A DNA stretch of 64,000 bases, taken from NCBI GenBank assembly GCA_030148505.1, contig JASBTI010000046.1, forward strand, positions 1 to 64,000, in the 5' to 3' direction. A program made the translations under genes and the position numbers. Below the pieces are notes generated by a model. The model searched no databases. It was not told the DNA's origin and worked only from the letters and a program-made list of their open reading frames with translations. Shown here one piece after another: positions 25,124-33,612 of the stretch. Origin of the DNA: Rhodanobacter sp. (lineage in GTDB: Bacteria; Pseudomonadota; Gammaproteobacteria; Xanthomonadales; Rhodanobacteraceae). Every line of letters starts with the position of its first letter. Positions within the stretch are counted from its first letter, which is position 1.

Positions 25124-25700
25124 GATCGGCGCGCACTACACCTATGCGATGGTGCCCTACGACGAGGCACTGCGATCACTGACGGGGCAGTCGCTCGACG
25201 CGCTGCTGGGGTTCCGGCGCAATCATTACGATCGCCTGGTGCACTTCCTGTTCGGCTTGCTGCTGTTGCCGCTGGCGGTCGAGCTGTTCGAGGCGAAAGC
25301 ACCTCCCCGTGGTGCCTGGCGATGGCTCATGCCGGTGCTGTTTATCGAGGCGCTGTCGGCGGTCTTCGAATTGATCGAGTGGTTGGCGGCCAGCCTGTTT
25401 GGCGGGGAGCTGGGACAGGCCTATCTTGGCACCCAGGGTGACGTATGGGACGCCCAGCGCGACATGGCGCTGGCTCTGCTCGGTGCAGCGGTCGCCCAGG
25501 TGGCGCTGATGTTTTGCCGCCGCCGCAGGTTGAGCGACGCCTCCAGGGGCCGGATCAGGCCAGGCCATGGACGTACTTTGCATGCGTGCGAGGGGGAAAG
25601 CGGGGAGGGCAGTGGATCAACGCGACCGTACCCGCTGCGCGAACCAGGCGATCAGGGCGACCAGAGTGGCCACGCCGGCAAGGTGGACGCCCATCGGTGA
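24882..25700 (+). CDS. DUF2238 (YjdF-like) inner-membrane protein
   Basis: This 272-aa protein has about six membrane helices and the family-like stretches HEIGAHYTYAMVPYDEA, YDRLVHFLFGLLL and GTQGDVWDAQRDMALALLG. E. coli YjdF is about 209 aa. Here family similarity ends near residue 225 (RRRRLSDAS), and the last 45 residues are read through into the end of the convergent OPT gene (84-bp overlap). The function of the family is unknown. The start lies inside the overrun of the acyltransferase frame; no clear ribosome site was found. Confidence 0.82.
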   Translation: MNTRMAELRPRWHRHAYPLVLLAGFVLFWLVLAIRPWFRQDWLLENLVVFAVVPWLVLTVNRLRFSDLAYTLLFVFLCAHEIGAHYTYAMVPYDEALRSLTGQSLDALLGFRRNHYDRLVHFLFGLLLLPLAVELFEAKAPPRGAWRWLMPVLFIEALSAVFELIEWLAASLFGGELGQAYLGTQGDVWDAQRDMALALLGAAVAQVALMFCRRRRLSDASRGRIRPGHGRTLHACEGESGEGSGSTRPYPLREPGDQGDQSGHAGKVDAHR

Positions 25701-27539
25701 GCCGGCCCAGGCGGTGCCGATACCGGCCGGGCGCGCGCCATGGATGAAGGCCACCGCGGCAATGCCCACGCCGAGCAAGCCCTCGCCACCGACCAGGCCC
25801 GAGCCGAGCAGTACCCCGCGCTCCTCCCGCGCGTCGCTCTCCTGGTCGCGCTTGCGGGTCATCCAGGCGCGCAGCAGACCGCCGAGGAAGATCGGCGTCA
25901 TGGTGGACAGCGGCAGGTAGACGCCGATCGCGAAGGCCAGCGAGGGAATCCGCAATAGCTCGCACAGCACCGCGATGCCGACGCCGATACCGATCAGCGA
26001 CCATGGGAGGGAATGCCCCATCACGCCATCGATCACCAGTTTCATCAAGGTCGCCTGCGGCGCCGGCAAGGCCTGGGTGCCGAAGCCGAAGGTGTCGGCC
26101 AGCAACAACACCGACAGGCATACGAACACCGCCGAGGTCAGTACCCCGACCAGTTGGCCGATCTGCTGGTAACTGGGGGTGGCGCCTAGCAGGTAGCCGG
26201 TTTTCAGATCCTGCGAGGTATCGCCGGAGATGCCGGCGGCAATCGCCACCACGCAGCCGACCATCAGCGCCGCGCCCTTGCCGGAGAGGTCGTTCCAGCC
26301 CAGCATCATGAATACGGTGGCGGTGGCCAGCAGGGCGGCGATGGTCATCCCGGAGGTGGGGTTGGAGGTGACCCCGACCAGGCCGACGATGCGCGCGGCC
26401 ACGGTGACGAAGAAGAACGCGAAGATCACCACGCAGACTGCAGCGATGGCGCGATGCCAGAACGGGCCGACCGCGCCCAGCGTCTGCGGCACCACCGCCA
26501 GCAATACCAGCACGCAACCCAGTCCGATCAACAACACCCGGGGCGGCACATTGCGCTCGGTGCGCGGCACCTGCTCCGCCTCGGCGGTCGCGCCGCTGGT
26601 AGCGAACTGCCGCAGGCCGACGCGGAAGCTTTCCAGCATCATCGGGATCGAGCGCACCAGGGTGATGATGCCCGCCGCGGCCACCGCACCGGCCCCGATA
26701 TAGCGCACATAGTTGTTCCACAGGGCTTGCGCGCTCATCTGCGCGATCGGCAGTACCGTTTCCGGGTACAGCGGTAGTGCGCGGCTCGCGCCCCATGCCG
26801 CGATACCGGGAATGATCACCAGCGCCGAGAGCAGGCCGCCGCCGACCATGACCGAGGCGATCCGCGGGCCGAGGATGTAACCGACGCCGAACAACGCACC
26901 GGACAAGTCCACGCCGACCACGGCCTTTTTCAGCAGCGGCAGCTTGAAGCTGAGGGTGGCGGGAATGACCTGCAACCATGAGGTCAGCGCCTTCAGGCCG
27001 GCGCCGACGGCCAGCCCGAGAAACACGTTCTTGGCCTGCGAGCCCCCGCGCTGACTGGCCTTCAGCACTTCCGCGCAAGCCGTGCCCTCGGGAAACGGCA
27101 GTCGCCCGTGCTCGCGCACGATCAGCAGCGCGCGCAATGGAATCATGAACAACACGCCCAGCAGGCCACCAGCCAGGGCGAGCAAGGTCATCTGCATCAG
27201 GCTCGGCGGAATCCCCCACATGAACAGCGCCGGCAAGGTGAAGATCACCCCGCTGGCCAGCGCGCTGGAGGACGAGCCGGTGGTCTGCGAGATGTTCGCT
27301 TCGAGGATGGTGCCGTCGTGGCCGAAGCGGCCAAAGATGCGGAACATCGCCACGGTAATCACCGCCAGCGGGATCGAGGTGCTGACCGTGAGACCGGCGC
27401 GCAGACCGAGATAGGCGTTGGCCGCGCCGAACAGGATGCCGAAGATGATACCGAAGATCACCGCCTTGGCGGTGAATTCCCGCGGATTTTCCACGGCAGC
27501 GATATAGGGGCGCGGCGGCACGTCGGGGGGCGCTTGCAT
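25617..27539 (-). CDS. OPT-family oligopeptide transporter
   Basis: A 640-aa inner-membrane transporter with about 15 membrane segments. Family features are FGIIFGILFGAANAYLGLRA near the N-terminus, QTTGSSSSALASGVIFTLPA, LPFPEGTACAEVLKA, and SNPTSGMTIAALL with GDTSQDLKTGYLLGATP. Members take up oligopeptides or metal chelates by cation symport. The ATG at 27539 (MQAPPDVPPRPYI) is chosen because the family begins shortly after; the frame is open further upstream, but that part does not look like the family. It converges on the DUF2238 gene with an 84-bp overlap. Confidence 0.93.
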   Translation of the reverse strand: MQAPPDVPPRPYIAAVENPREFTAKAVIFGIIFGILFGAANAYLGLRAGLTVSTSIPLAVITVAMFRIFGRFGHDGTILEANISQTTGSSSSALASGVIFTLPALFMWGIPPSLMQMTLLALAGGLLGVLFMIPLRALLIVREHGRLPFPEGTACAEVLKASQRGGSQAKNVFLGLAVGAGLKALTSWLQVIPATLSFKLPLLKKAVVGVDLSGALFGVGYILGPRIASVMVGGGLLSALVIIPGIAAWGASRALPLYPETVLPIAQMSAQALWNNYVRYIGAGAVAAAGIITLVRSIPMMLESFRVGLRQFATSGATAEAEQVPRTERNVPPRVLLIGLGCVLVLLAVVPQTLGAVGPFWHRAIAAVCVVIFAFFFVTVAARIVGLVGVTSNPTSGMTIAALLATATVFMMLGWNDLSGKGAALMVGCVVAIAAGISGDTSQDLKTGYLLGATPSYQQIGQLVGVLTSAVFVCLSVLLLADTFGFGTQALPAPQATLMKLVIDGVMGHSLPWSLIGIGVGIAVLCELLRIPSLAFAIGVYLPLSTMTPIFLGGLLRAWMTRKRDQESDAREERGVLLGSGLVGGEGLLGVGIAAVAFIHGARPAGIGTAWAGSPMGVHLAGVATLVALIAWFAQRVRSR

Positions 27540-28083
27540 GCACGTTTCCAGGCGGTAACCAGCGTCGATCCTCGCAAGTGAGGTGACGCTGTGCAAGCAG
27601 TATTCACGCAGATGACGCAACACCTGGCGCCGATCGATGCCGAGCTGCAGTGGTGGCGTGTCGTGCGCGCCTCGAAATTTACCGATGCCCACAGGTGCCC
27701 GGGCAACGGCCGGGCGGGACGGACCGCACATCCATGGACTCGAGGCGCGAAGGTTTCGCTGGCGCCGACGCAGTTCGTGTCGGACACCTCATGCCACTTC
27801 GCCGCAGTCGCCGGCCGAGCGGCCGTGGCCAGGCCTGTGCGGTACCTGCCGGTACCGTCGTCGATGAGTGGACGAAGTCGGGGGGAATTGTGCTACAACG
27901 GAGTCGTGCCATATACCCGGGGCAGTATCTGAGATACCCGTTCGAGGTCGAGCGATGGCTGGCGCGTTTGTCCGGGGTTGCATGGTCACGCATCGTGGAT
28001 GAGGTGGGGTCTGGCGTCATGCCGGTGGCCGGGGAACTTCATCCATATCGGGAAAGACACGGCATCAATTCCGGGGGACGGTC
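27540..28083. other. Gap upstream of the OPT and secreted-protein genes
   Basis: About 540 bases between two divergent genes. Short open frames exist on both strands but have neither ribosome sites nor protein-like composition. The stretch should contain both promoters. I see no repeat or hairpin worth calling. Confidence 0.5.
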
Positions 28084-29040
28084 ATGACCAGGCAAAGAAC
28101 AGGATGGGGTTACGGGCTGCTGGCAAGCTTGCTGCTGGCGGTTTTTGGCAGCAGCCAGGCACACGCAGCAGAACGCTTGAAACCTTTCGTGCTGGCGGCC
28201 ACGCCCAGTGGTGACCTGCCACAGGTGGTGGCCACGGTGAAGCAGGCGTTGTCGGACCATGGATTCACCATCGTCGGCAGTTATGCGCCCTATGCCAACG
28301 CGGCGTTTCCCGGCGGCGAGCGTGTCTCCGCGCAAATCATCGGCGTCACCAGCCCGGCGTTGCAGCAGGCGGCGATGCAAACTGAATTCGGCGGCTTTGC
28401 CGCGGTGCAGCGGGTCACGGTGACCGAGGTGAAGAGCCAAGCGGCCAGCCGGGTCCAGATCGCCTTTACCAATCCCAGTTACATGGCCGGCGCCTACCGT
28501 CTCAAGGACGATCTGGCGCAGGTAACCGCCCAGCTTGAAAAGGCCCTGGGAATGAAAGAAGCCTATGGATCCCGGAAAGGCCTCACAGCGAAGGATTTGT
28601 CGCATTACCACTACAAGATGTTCATGCCGTATTTCACCGACGCCGACAAGTTGGCTCAATACGATACCTACGAGCAGGCGGTGAGTGCTGTGCAGGCGGG
28701 TCTCGCGGCGCACCGGGGCGGTACCAGCGCGGTCTATCAGGTCGCGCTGCCGGGCAAGCAGGAAACCCTGTTTGGCGTAGCCTTGTCCGGACCGGCCGAC
28801 AACGCGTGCAGCGGCGACCAGCACATCATGAGCCGGATCGATTTTCAGCCGGTCAAATCCAGCGGCCATCTTCCCTACGAGATGCTGGTCGTCGGCACCA
28901 CGGTATATGCGCTGCCGGCGAAATTCCGCATTGCGATCAACTTTCCGGACCTGAGCATGATGGGTTCGAACAGCTTTCTGAGCATCATGTGCGCCCCGGG
29001 TTCCATCAAGAAGGCCTTGAAGGCTGCCGCCAGGTACTGA
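28084..29040 (+). CDS. Secreted protein of unknown function
   Basis: A 318-aa protein with a clear signal peptide (YGLLASLLLAVFGSSQAHAA). The mature part has ERLKPFVLAATPSGDLPQVV, a GFTIVGSYAPYANA segment, TEFGGFAAVQRVTVTEV, and YHYKMFMPYFTDADKLAQYD. I recall this as a conserved periplasmic hypothetical family in proteobacteria. The first domain is compatible with a ferredoxin-like (DUF302-like) fold. Two Cys near the C-terminus (NACSG, IMCAP) could pair. A GGGGGAC ribosome site precedes ATG 28084. No function is proposed. Confidence 0.75.
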   Translation: MTRQRTGWGYGLLASLLLAVFGSSQAHAAERLKPFVLAATPSGDLPQVVATVKQALSDHGFTIVGSYAPYANAAFPGGERVSAQIIGVTSPALQQAAMQTEFGGFAAVQRVTVTEVKSQAASRVQIAFTNPSYMAGAYRLKDDLAQVTAQLEKALGMKEAYGSRKGLTAKDLSHYHYKMFMPYFTDADKLAQYDTYEQAVSAVQAGLAAHRGGTSAVYQVALPGKQETLFGVALSGPADNACSGDQHIMSRIDFQPVKSSGHLPYEMLVVGTTVYALPAKFRIAINFPDLSMMGSNSFLSIMCAPGSIKKALKAAARY

Positions 29041-29406
29041 CACCGGCGCATGCGCCGGGCCAGCGTTACCCCCTGCTGTGACGCAGGGTGGGCGACCTTG
29101 GCACCGCAGGTGAGCTCCCCGCACTGAAGCGCATGCGATGAACCGATGCCACCTGCGCTGACGTCAGCCGCCCGGCCCGCGGGCTAAGGGACTGTGATGC
29201 GGTTTGCGTTTTTGAACGCGTTATCCGCACTTTGCGGACTCATCGATAAAGCGCGATCGCCAGCGGCCGATGCCCATACCGCGGTGGCGGCCAACCAGAA
29301 CCTCGTTTCGACCAAGCCATCCCGCCGTGTTTTCCCGTGGATCGTGTGTCGATGAGGCCTGCTTGCCGACGACGATCCGTCTCCCCGCCCTTGCGCAGGA
29401 AATTTC
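29041..29406. other. Gap between secreted-protein and outer-membrane genes
   Basis: About 365 bases with no convincing gene on either strand. A GC-rich stretch with weak self-complementarity follows the stop at 29040, but no T-run marks a terminator. The promoter of the next gene is presumably in the right part. Confidence 0.45.
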
Positions 29407-30063
29407 ATGAAACCTTTCATCGCTGTTGCCCTCATGGTTGCCGCTTCCTCCCTCGCCGTGCCGGTCAACGCCCAGGCCATCGGTCGCCATGAGGTCTATG
29501 CCGGCATCGGCACGCTGGGTGGCACGCTTGGTTACGGTTATGCCATGGGCAGGCACTCGGCGATCCGGGTGGAGGGCAACTACTTGGATTACTCGCACAG
29601 CTTGAGGAGCAGTAGTGAAACCTATCGGGGCAGCCTGAAGTTGGGGACGGTCGGTGCTTATTACGATCTGTTTTTCGCCGGTCCGTTCCGGTTCACCGGC
29701 GGCGTCCTGTTGGGTGGCAATACTTTCAGTGGCGACGTCGTTGCCAGCAGTGGCACCATCACCATCAACCATCAGCAGTACAGTGCCGCCGGGCAGTACG
29801 CACACGTCGCGGCCAAATTCGCCACGGTCTCGCCCTATCTCGGTCTGGGTTGGGGCCATCGTCCGCAGCGAGGTGGTCTGGGCTTCTTTGGCGATGTCGG
29901 TGTCGCCTACGGCAAGCCGAACGTGACCCTGGCGGTGTCTCCCGGTCTGCAACAGGCGGCTGGCAGCAGCAATGTCGCCGCCGAACAGAGCTCGTTGCAG
30001 CACGAAGCGAACAAGCTCAGTTTGTACCCCGTGTTGCGAGTGGGCCTGGATTATCAGTTTTGA
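29407..30063 (+). CDS. Outer-membrane beta-barrel protein
   Basis: This 218-aa protein has a signal peptide (KPFIAVALMVAASSLAVPVN, cut near AQA). Alternating hydrophobic strands with YAGIGTLGGTLGYGYAMGRH, VGAYYDLFFAGPFRFTGGVL and SPYLGLGWGHRP resemble an 8-stranded OmpA/OmpW-like barrel. The final residue is Phe (GLDYQF), the usual BAM recognition end. It would sit in the outer membrane; ligand and role are unknown. The next gene is convergent. Confidence 0.82.
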   Translation: MKPFIAVALMVAASSLAVPVNAQAIGRHEVYAGIGTLGGTLGYGYAMGRHSAIRVEGNYLDYSHSLRSSSETYRGSLKLGTVGAYYDLFFAGPFRFTGGVLLGGNTFSGDVVASSGTITINHQQYSAAGQYAHVAAKFATVSPYLGLGWGHRPQRGGLGFFGDVGVAYGKPNVTLAVSPGLQQAAGSSNVAAEQSSLQHEANKLSLYPVLRVGLDYQF

Positions 30064-30130
30064 GGGATGGCAGCCGAGCTCAGTTTCTGTCGTTCGCTCA
30101 ATCGGCGCCGCAGCGCCCGGTCGGTCGGTG

Positions 30131-30628
30131 TTACGTGGTGGCGCTCGGTGCCTCAAATGGCAGAGGCGTGGCACCGACGGCCATGACGGCGGCATCGGCG
30201 GCAGCGAGCGCCTCCCCCTCCGCGTCGATCACTATCAATACGTGACCCGCCTCAATTTCCGCTTCGAACTGGCGGCGGACCACGTCCGGTACGGCAGTGC
30301 CGGACAGCATGCCCGCCCAGCCCCCGACCGCTGCGCCGATCAAAGTCATGCCGGCGACCCCCGCCACCGCCAGGCCCAGGGGTGCGATAGTGACGGCGAT
30401 CAGCCCGGCGAGGAGTCCCGAGGCGCCGCCCCCGAGCATGCCTTTCATGCCGCCCCGGGCGAAATCCCCGGTGGTTTCCAGGCGATCGTCGGGAATCGCC
30501 TGCATTTCGATGTCGTGGCGTGCGATCAGCGAGATGTCGTCATCCGGAATGCCGGCTTGGCGCGCCGCATGCACGGCCGCTTCCGCCCCAACCAGATCTG
30601 GGGTGCTGAATACATGACGTTTGTTCAT
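30131..30628 (-). CDS. General-stress-type membrane-associated protein (DUF1269-like)
   Basis: A 165-aa protein. The N-terminal alpha/beta domain (RHVFSTPDLVGAEAAVHAAR, DDISLIARHDIE) resembles the general stress protein 17M-like domain. A glycine-rich double hydrophobic helix follows (GGMKGMLGGGASGLLAGLIA, VAGMTLIGAAVGGWAGMLSG), then a C-terminal segment with IEAGHVLIVIDAEG. Proteins of this kind are common in Xanthomonadales stress regulons; no activity is established. A GGAG ribosome site precedes ATG 30628. Confidence 0.75.
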   Translation of the reverse strand: MNKRHVFSTPDLVGAEAAVHAARQAGIPDDDISLIARHDIEMQAIPDDRLETTGDFARGGMKGMLGGGASGLLAGLIAVTIAPLGLAVAGVAGMTLIGAAVGGWAGMLSGTAVPDVVRRQFEAEIEAGHVLIVIDAEGEALAAADAAVMAVGATPLPFEAPSATT

Positions 30629-30856
30629 GCGTGGCTCCGGAGGGGGCGGGGCAAAAATGATCCTTTTCCCGCGGTGAGCGATGCGTGAGAGCGGGGCATC
30701 GTGACACTGACGACCGGTCGTGCCTGCGCAATCGGTTATCTCTCAATGATGGTCGTGTGAACTGGTCATGCATGGCTTCGTCACCCGGCGATGACGGCGG
30801 CACAGGACATGATGGCGCCGCCCCTGGCCAACAGGCCATATCAAGGAGAACGCGCC

Positions 30857-31012
30857 ATGCTGATGACGATTCTGATTATCGTGCTCGTGCTGATGTTGAT
30901 CGGCGGCCTGCCGGCATGGCCGCATTCGCGTTCATGGGGTTACGGCCCCAGTGGTGGCATCGGCCTGATTCTGTTGATTTTGCTGATCCTGCTGTTGCTG
31001 GGCTATCTGTAA
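30857..31012 (+). CDS. DUF3309-family small membrane protein
   Basis: A 51-aa protein: MLMTILIIVLVLMLIGGLPA, then a short polar part WPHSRSWGYGPSGG and a second hydrophobic helix ending LLLLGYL. This two-helix layout with GGLPAWPHSRSWGYGPSG matches the DUF3309 family. Ribosome site AAGGAG lies 8 nt before ATG 30857. The family often sits near stress and envelope genes, as here; the function is unknown. Confidence 0.88.
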   Translation: MLMTILIIVLVLMLIGGLPAWPHSRSWGYGPSGGIGLILLILLILLLLGYL

Positions 31013-31165
31013 TTCGTCGTTGCGCCTTTGGGGTACCGATGCCCGAGTCAGGTCAGGTCAATATTCGCGGAGGCACGCGCTGCTAGCCTGTGGAACGGTG
31101 GGCATCATTGACCGTTCGTTTTGCAATGGGTCTGCCCCGGTTCACATGCAGAGGAGAGGAAAACC

Positions 31166-31759
31166 ATGATCAGCAAACTATCCCGGCTGGCAGTTGTTTC
31201 GTTGGGTCTGATGGCTGTCGTGCTCAGCGGTTGCAGTCAGTACGTGAAAAAAACCGACTACGACGCCGCCATCGCGCAACTGCGTGCCAACGATCAGAAG
31301 CAACAGCAGCAGATCGACAACCTGACCCAGGAAATGCAGCAGAAATTCGCCAAGTACGATGCCCAGATCACCCAGATGGCGGGTCGGGTACGGGTCGATG
31401 CGATTGCGCATTTTGCCTTCAATCAGTCGACCTTGCGTGATCAGGACAAACCGCTGCTGGAAGACTTCGCCAAGACGGTGGGCGCGCACTACCCCAATGC
31501 GATCGTGACAGTGGAAGGTTTTGCCGATCCGGCGGGTTCCAAAGCGTACAACCTGAAGCTTGGCGAGAAGCGCGCCGAGGCGGTGCGTGATTATTTGGTC
31601 AGTACCGGCAAGCTGTCAGCGAGCCAGGTACGGGCGGTGAGCTATGGCAAGGCGAAAGATCGCCTGGTGGACCCTGGCAAGTCCGGTGATCAGGGCGGAC
31701 CGAATCGTCGCGTGACCCTGGTGGTCGATTTCGCCGGTGAGCAGCCGGCGGCCTCGTAA
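31166..31759 (+). CDS. OmpA-family peptidoglycan-binding lipoprotein
   Basis: This 197-aa lipoprotein has lipobox LSGC (Cys about 23), a coiled-coil linker rich in Gln (about 40-75) and an OmpA_C domain at about 85-190. The domain has FAFNQSTLRDQDKPLLEDFA, VEGFADPAGSKAYNLKLGEK, RAEAVRDYLVSTG and GPNRRVTLVVDF. The domain binds diaminopimelate in peptidoglycan, tying the outer membrane to the wall. A strong ribosome site (GAGGAGAGG) precedes ATG 31166, and a clear terminator follows the gene. Confidence 0.92.
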   Translation: MISKLSRLAVVSLGLMAVVLSGCSQYVKKTDYDAAIAQLRANDQKQQQQIDNLTQEMQQKFAKYDAQITQMAGRVRVDAIAHFAFNQSTLRDQDKPLLEDFAKTVGAHYPNAIVTVEGFADPAGSKAYNLKLGEKRAEAVRDYLVSTGKLSASQVRAVSYGKAKDRLVDPGKSGDQGGPNRRVTLVVDFAGEQPAAS

Positions 31760-31824
31760 GACGCCCCATCCCCAATGCCAGGATTGCGAGGTCCACCGTC
31801 GCGATCCTGGCTACCGGCAAGAAG

Positions 31825-31857
31825 CAGCCCGGTCGTCGGTGATCGGGCTGTTTTTTT
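31825..31857 (+). terminator. Rho-independent terminator after the OmpA-family gene
   Basis: CAGCCCG (31825-31831) pairs with CGGGCTG (31844-31850) and is followed directly by seven T residues. It lies 66 nt after the stop codon of the lipoprotein gene and before the carboxylesterase gene. Confidence 0.9.
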
Positions 31858-31931
31858 GACGGGTCCCAAGACATGGATCGGAGTGCGTTGAATGGTCTAG
31901 TCTGCGTGGAGAACCGCCAGAGGATGCCCGC

Positions 31932-33581
31932 ATGACCCCCCACATCAGCCGGTCAAAGACCCCGCCCCGGTCCACGACGCCCCGTCGCGCCTTGGTTGGT
32001 TTGCTGCTTTGCCTCGGCACACTGACGGCATCGGCATCGGCGATCGGCCCTGCGCCGCAGGTCCAGTTGCTTGCGGGCCGCATCGCCGGTTTGCGCGTAT
32101 CGCACGATGGCGTGACGCTGCGTGAATTCCAGGGCGTCCCCTACGCCGCACCACCGGTGGGGGCGTTGCGCTGGAAGCCCCCGCAGCCGGTAGCGCCCTG
32201 GTCGGGTGTGCGGCAGGCGCGGCGTTTCGGGCCACGCTGCATGCAGCGGCCGCTGTTTGGTGACATGGTGTTTCGCGCCAACGGCATGAGCGAGGACTGT
32301 CTGTACCTCAATGTCTGGACGCCGGCATCAGGGTCTGCCGTCACGCCGAAGCTGCCCGTGCTGGTGTACTTCTACGGTGGCGGTTTCGTCGCGGGAGACG
32401 GATCGGAGTGGCGCTACGACGGCGCCAGTCTGGCGCGCAGAGGCATCGTCACGGTCACGGTGAACTATCGGCTGGGCGTGTTCGGGTTCCTGGCATTGCC
32501 GGCCCTGGCCGCCGAGTCGCCACATCACGCGGCAGGCAACTACGGCCTGCTCGATCAACAGGCGGCGCTGCAGTGGGTCAAGGCGAATATCGCGCGCTTT
32601 GGCGGCGACCCCGCACGCGTCACCATCGGTGGCGAGTCGGCCGGTTCGATCTCGGTCAGTGCGCTGATGGCCTCGCCGCTGTCACGTGGACTGATCGCCG
32701 GCGCGATCGGGGAGAGTGGCGCCCTGTTCGCGCCGATCGCACCGCTGCCACTCGCCGTGGCGGAACAGCAGGGCGAGATTTTCGCCATGCATGTCGGTGC
32801 CGATTCGCTGGCGGCGCTGCGCGCGCTGCCGGCGCAGGTCTTGTTGCAGGCAAGTGCCCAGGGCAACGCTCCGTCTGCTATGCCCAACATCGATGGCTAT
32901 TTCCTGGACGAAGCCCCTGCGGTCACCTTCGCCCGCGGCGCGCAGGCGCATATCCCCCTATTGCTGGGCTCGAATTCGCAGGAAGGGTTCTATACCGCGA
33001 TTCTCAAGCAGCAAGCGCCCACCCCGGCGCACTATCGCGCCGCGCTTGGTCGGTTGTTCGGCAAGCAGGCGGCCCCTGCTCTGGCGTTGTACCCCGGCGG
33101 CAACCAGGCCGAGGTGGAGCGCTCGGCCACGGCATTGGCCGGTGACATGTTCATCGCCCACACCACCTGGCGCTGGATGGCATGGCAACGACGCACCGGC
33201 AAGGCGCCGGTGTATTTCTACTATTTTGCCCAGCCGCGGCCGGCCAAGCGACATCCCGCGCCCGGCGAAAAGCCGGATCCCGGTGCCGTGCACAGCGGCG
33301 AGATCGAGTATGCGCTGGGCAATCTCGACAGCAACCGCGTATATGCGTGGACGCCGACCGATCGCGCGGTGTCCCGCGTGATGGAGGGCTATTTCGCGCA
33401 GTTCATCAAGACCGGCAATCCGAATGGCTCGGGCTTGCCGGCGTGGCCGGCGGTGCGCACGTCCGACGGCGGCCTATTGCGCCAGACCATCGACGCACAC
33501 ACGCATACCGCGGTCGATCGCGGTGCGGCGCGCCAGGCATTTCTGCGCCAGTTCTACGCGAAACATCCGGGCGAGCCGTGA
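31932..33581 (+). CDS. Secreted type-B carboxylesterase
   Basis: A 549-aa alpha/beta-hydrolase with a signal peptide (ALVGLLLCLGTLTASASA). It has family features FQGVPYAAPPVGALRWKPPQ and EDCLYLNVWTP, oxyanion hole YFYGGGF, nucleophile GGESAGS, the acidic residue in GSNSQEGFYT and His in VHSGEIEYALGN. It would hydrolyse esters in the periplasm or outside the cell. The start at ATG 31932 has AGAGGA upstream. It is followed by a convergent amidase gene 31 nt away. Confidence 0.93.
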   Translation: MTPHISRSKTPPRSTTPRRALVGLLLCLGTLTASASAIGPAPQVQLLAGRIAGLRVSHDGVTLREFQGVPYAAPPVGALRWKPPQPVAPWSGVRQARRFGPRCMQRPLFGDMVFRANGMSEDCLYLNVWTPASGSAVTPKLPVLVYFYGGGFVAGDGSEWRYDGASLARRGIVTVTVNYRLGVFGFLALPALAAESPHHAAGNYGLLDQQAALQWVKANIARFGGDPARVTIGGESAGSISVSALMASPLSRGLIAGAIGESGALFAPIAPLPLAVAEQQGEIFAMHVGADSLAALRALPAQVLLQASAQGNAPSAMPNIDGYFLDEAPAVTFARGAQAHIPLLLGSNSQEGFYTAILKQQAPTPAHYRAALGRLFGKQAAPALALYPGGNQAEVERSATALAGDMFIAHTTWRWMAWQRRTGKAPVYFYYFAQPRPAKRHPAPGEKPDPGAVHSGEIEYALGNLDSNRVYAWTPTDRAVSRVMEGYFAQFIKTGNPNGSGLPAWPAVRTSDGGLLRQTIDAHTHTAVDRGAARQAFLRQFYAKHPGEP

Positions 33582-33612
33582 GCCGGCCTGTCGCTGCGAC
33601 CGTGCTGAGGAA

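Noticed and set aside
27591-28087. Open frames in the gap before the secreted-protein gene
   Set aside because: Several overlapping frames on both strands, none with a ribosome site or family match.
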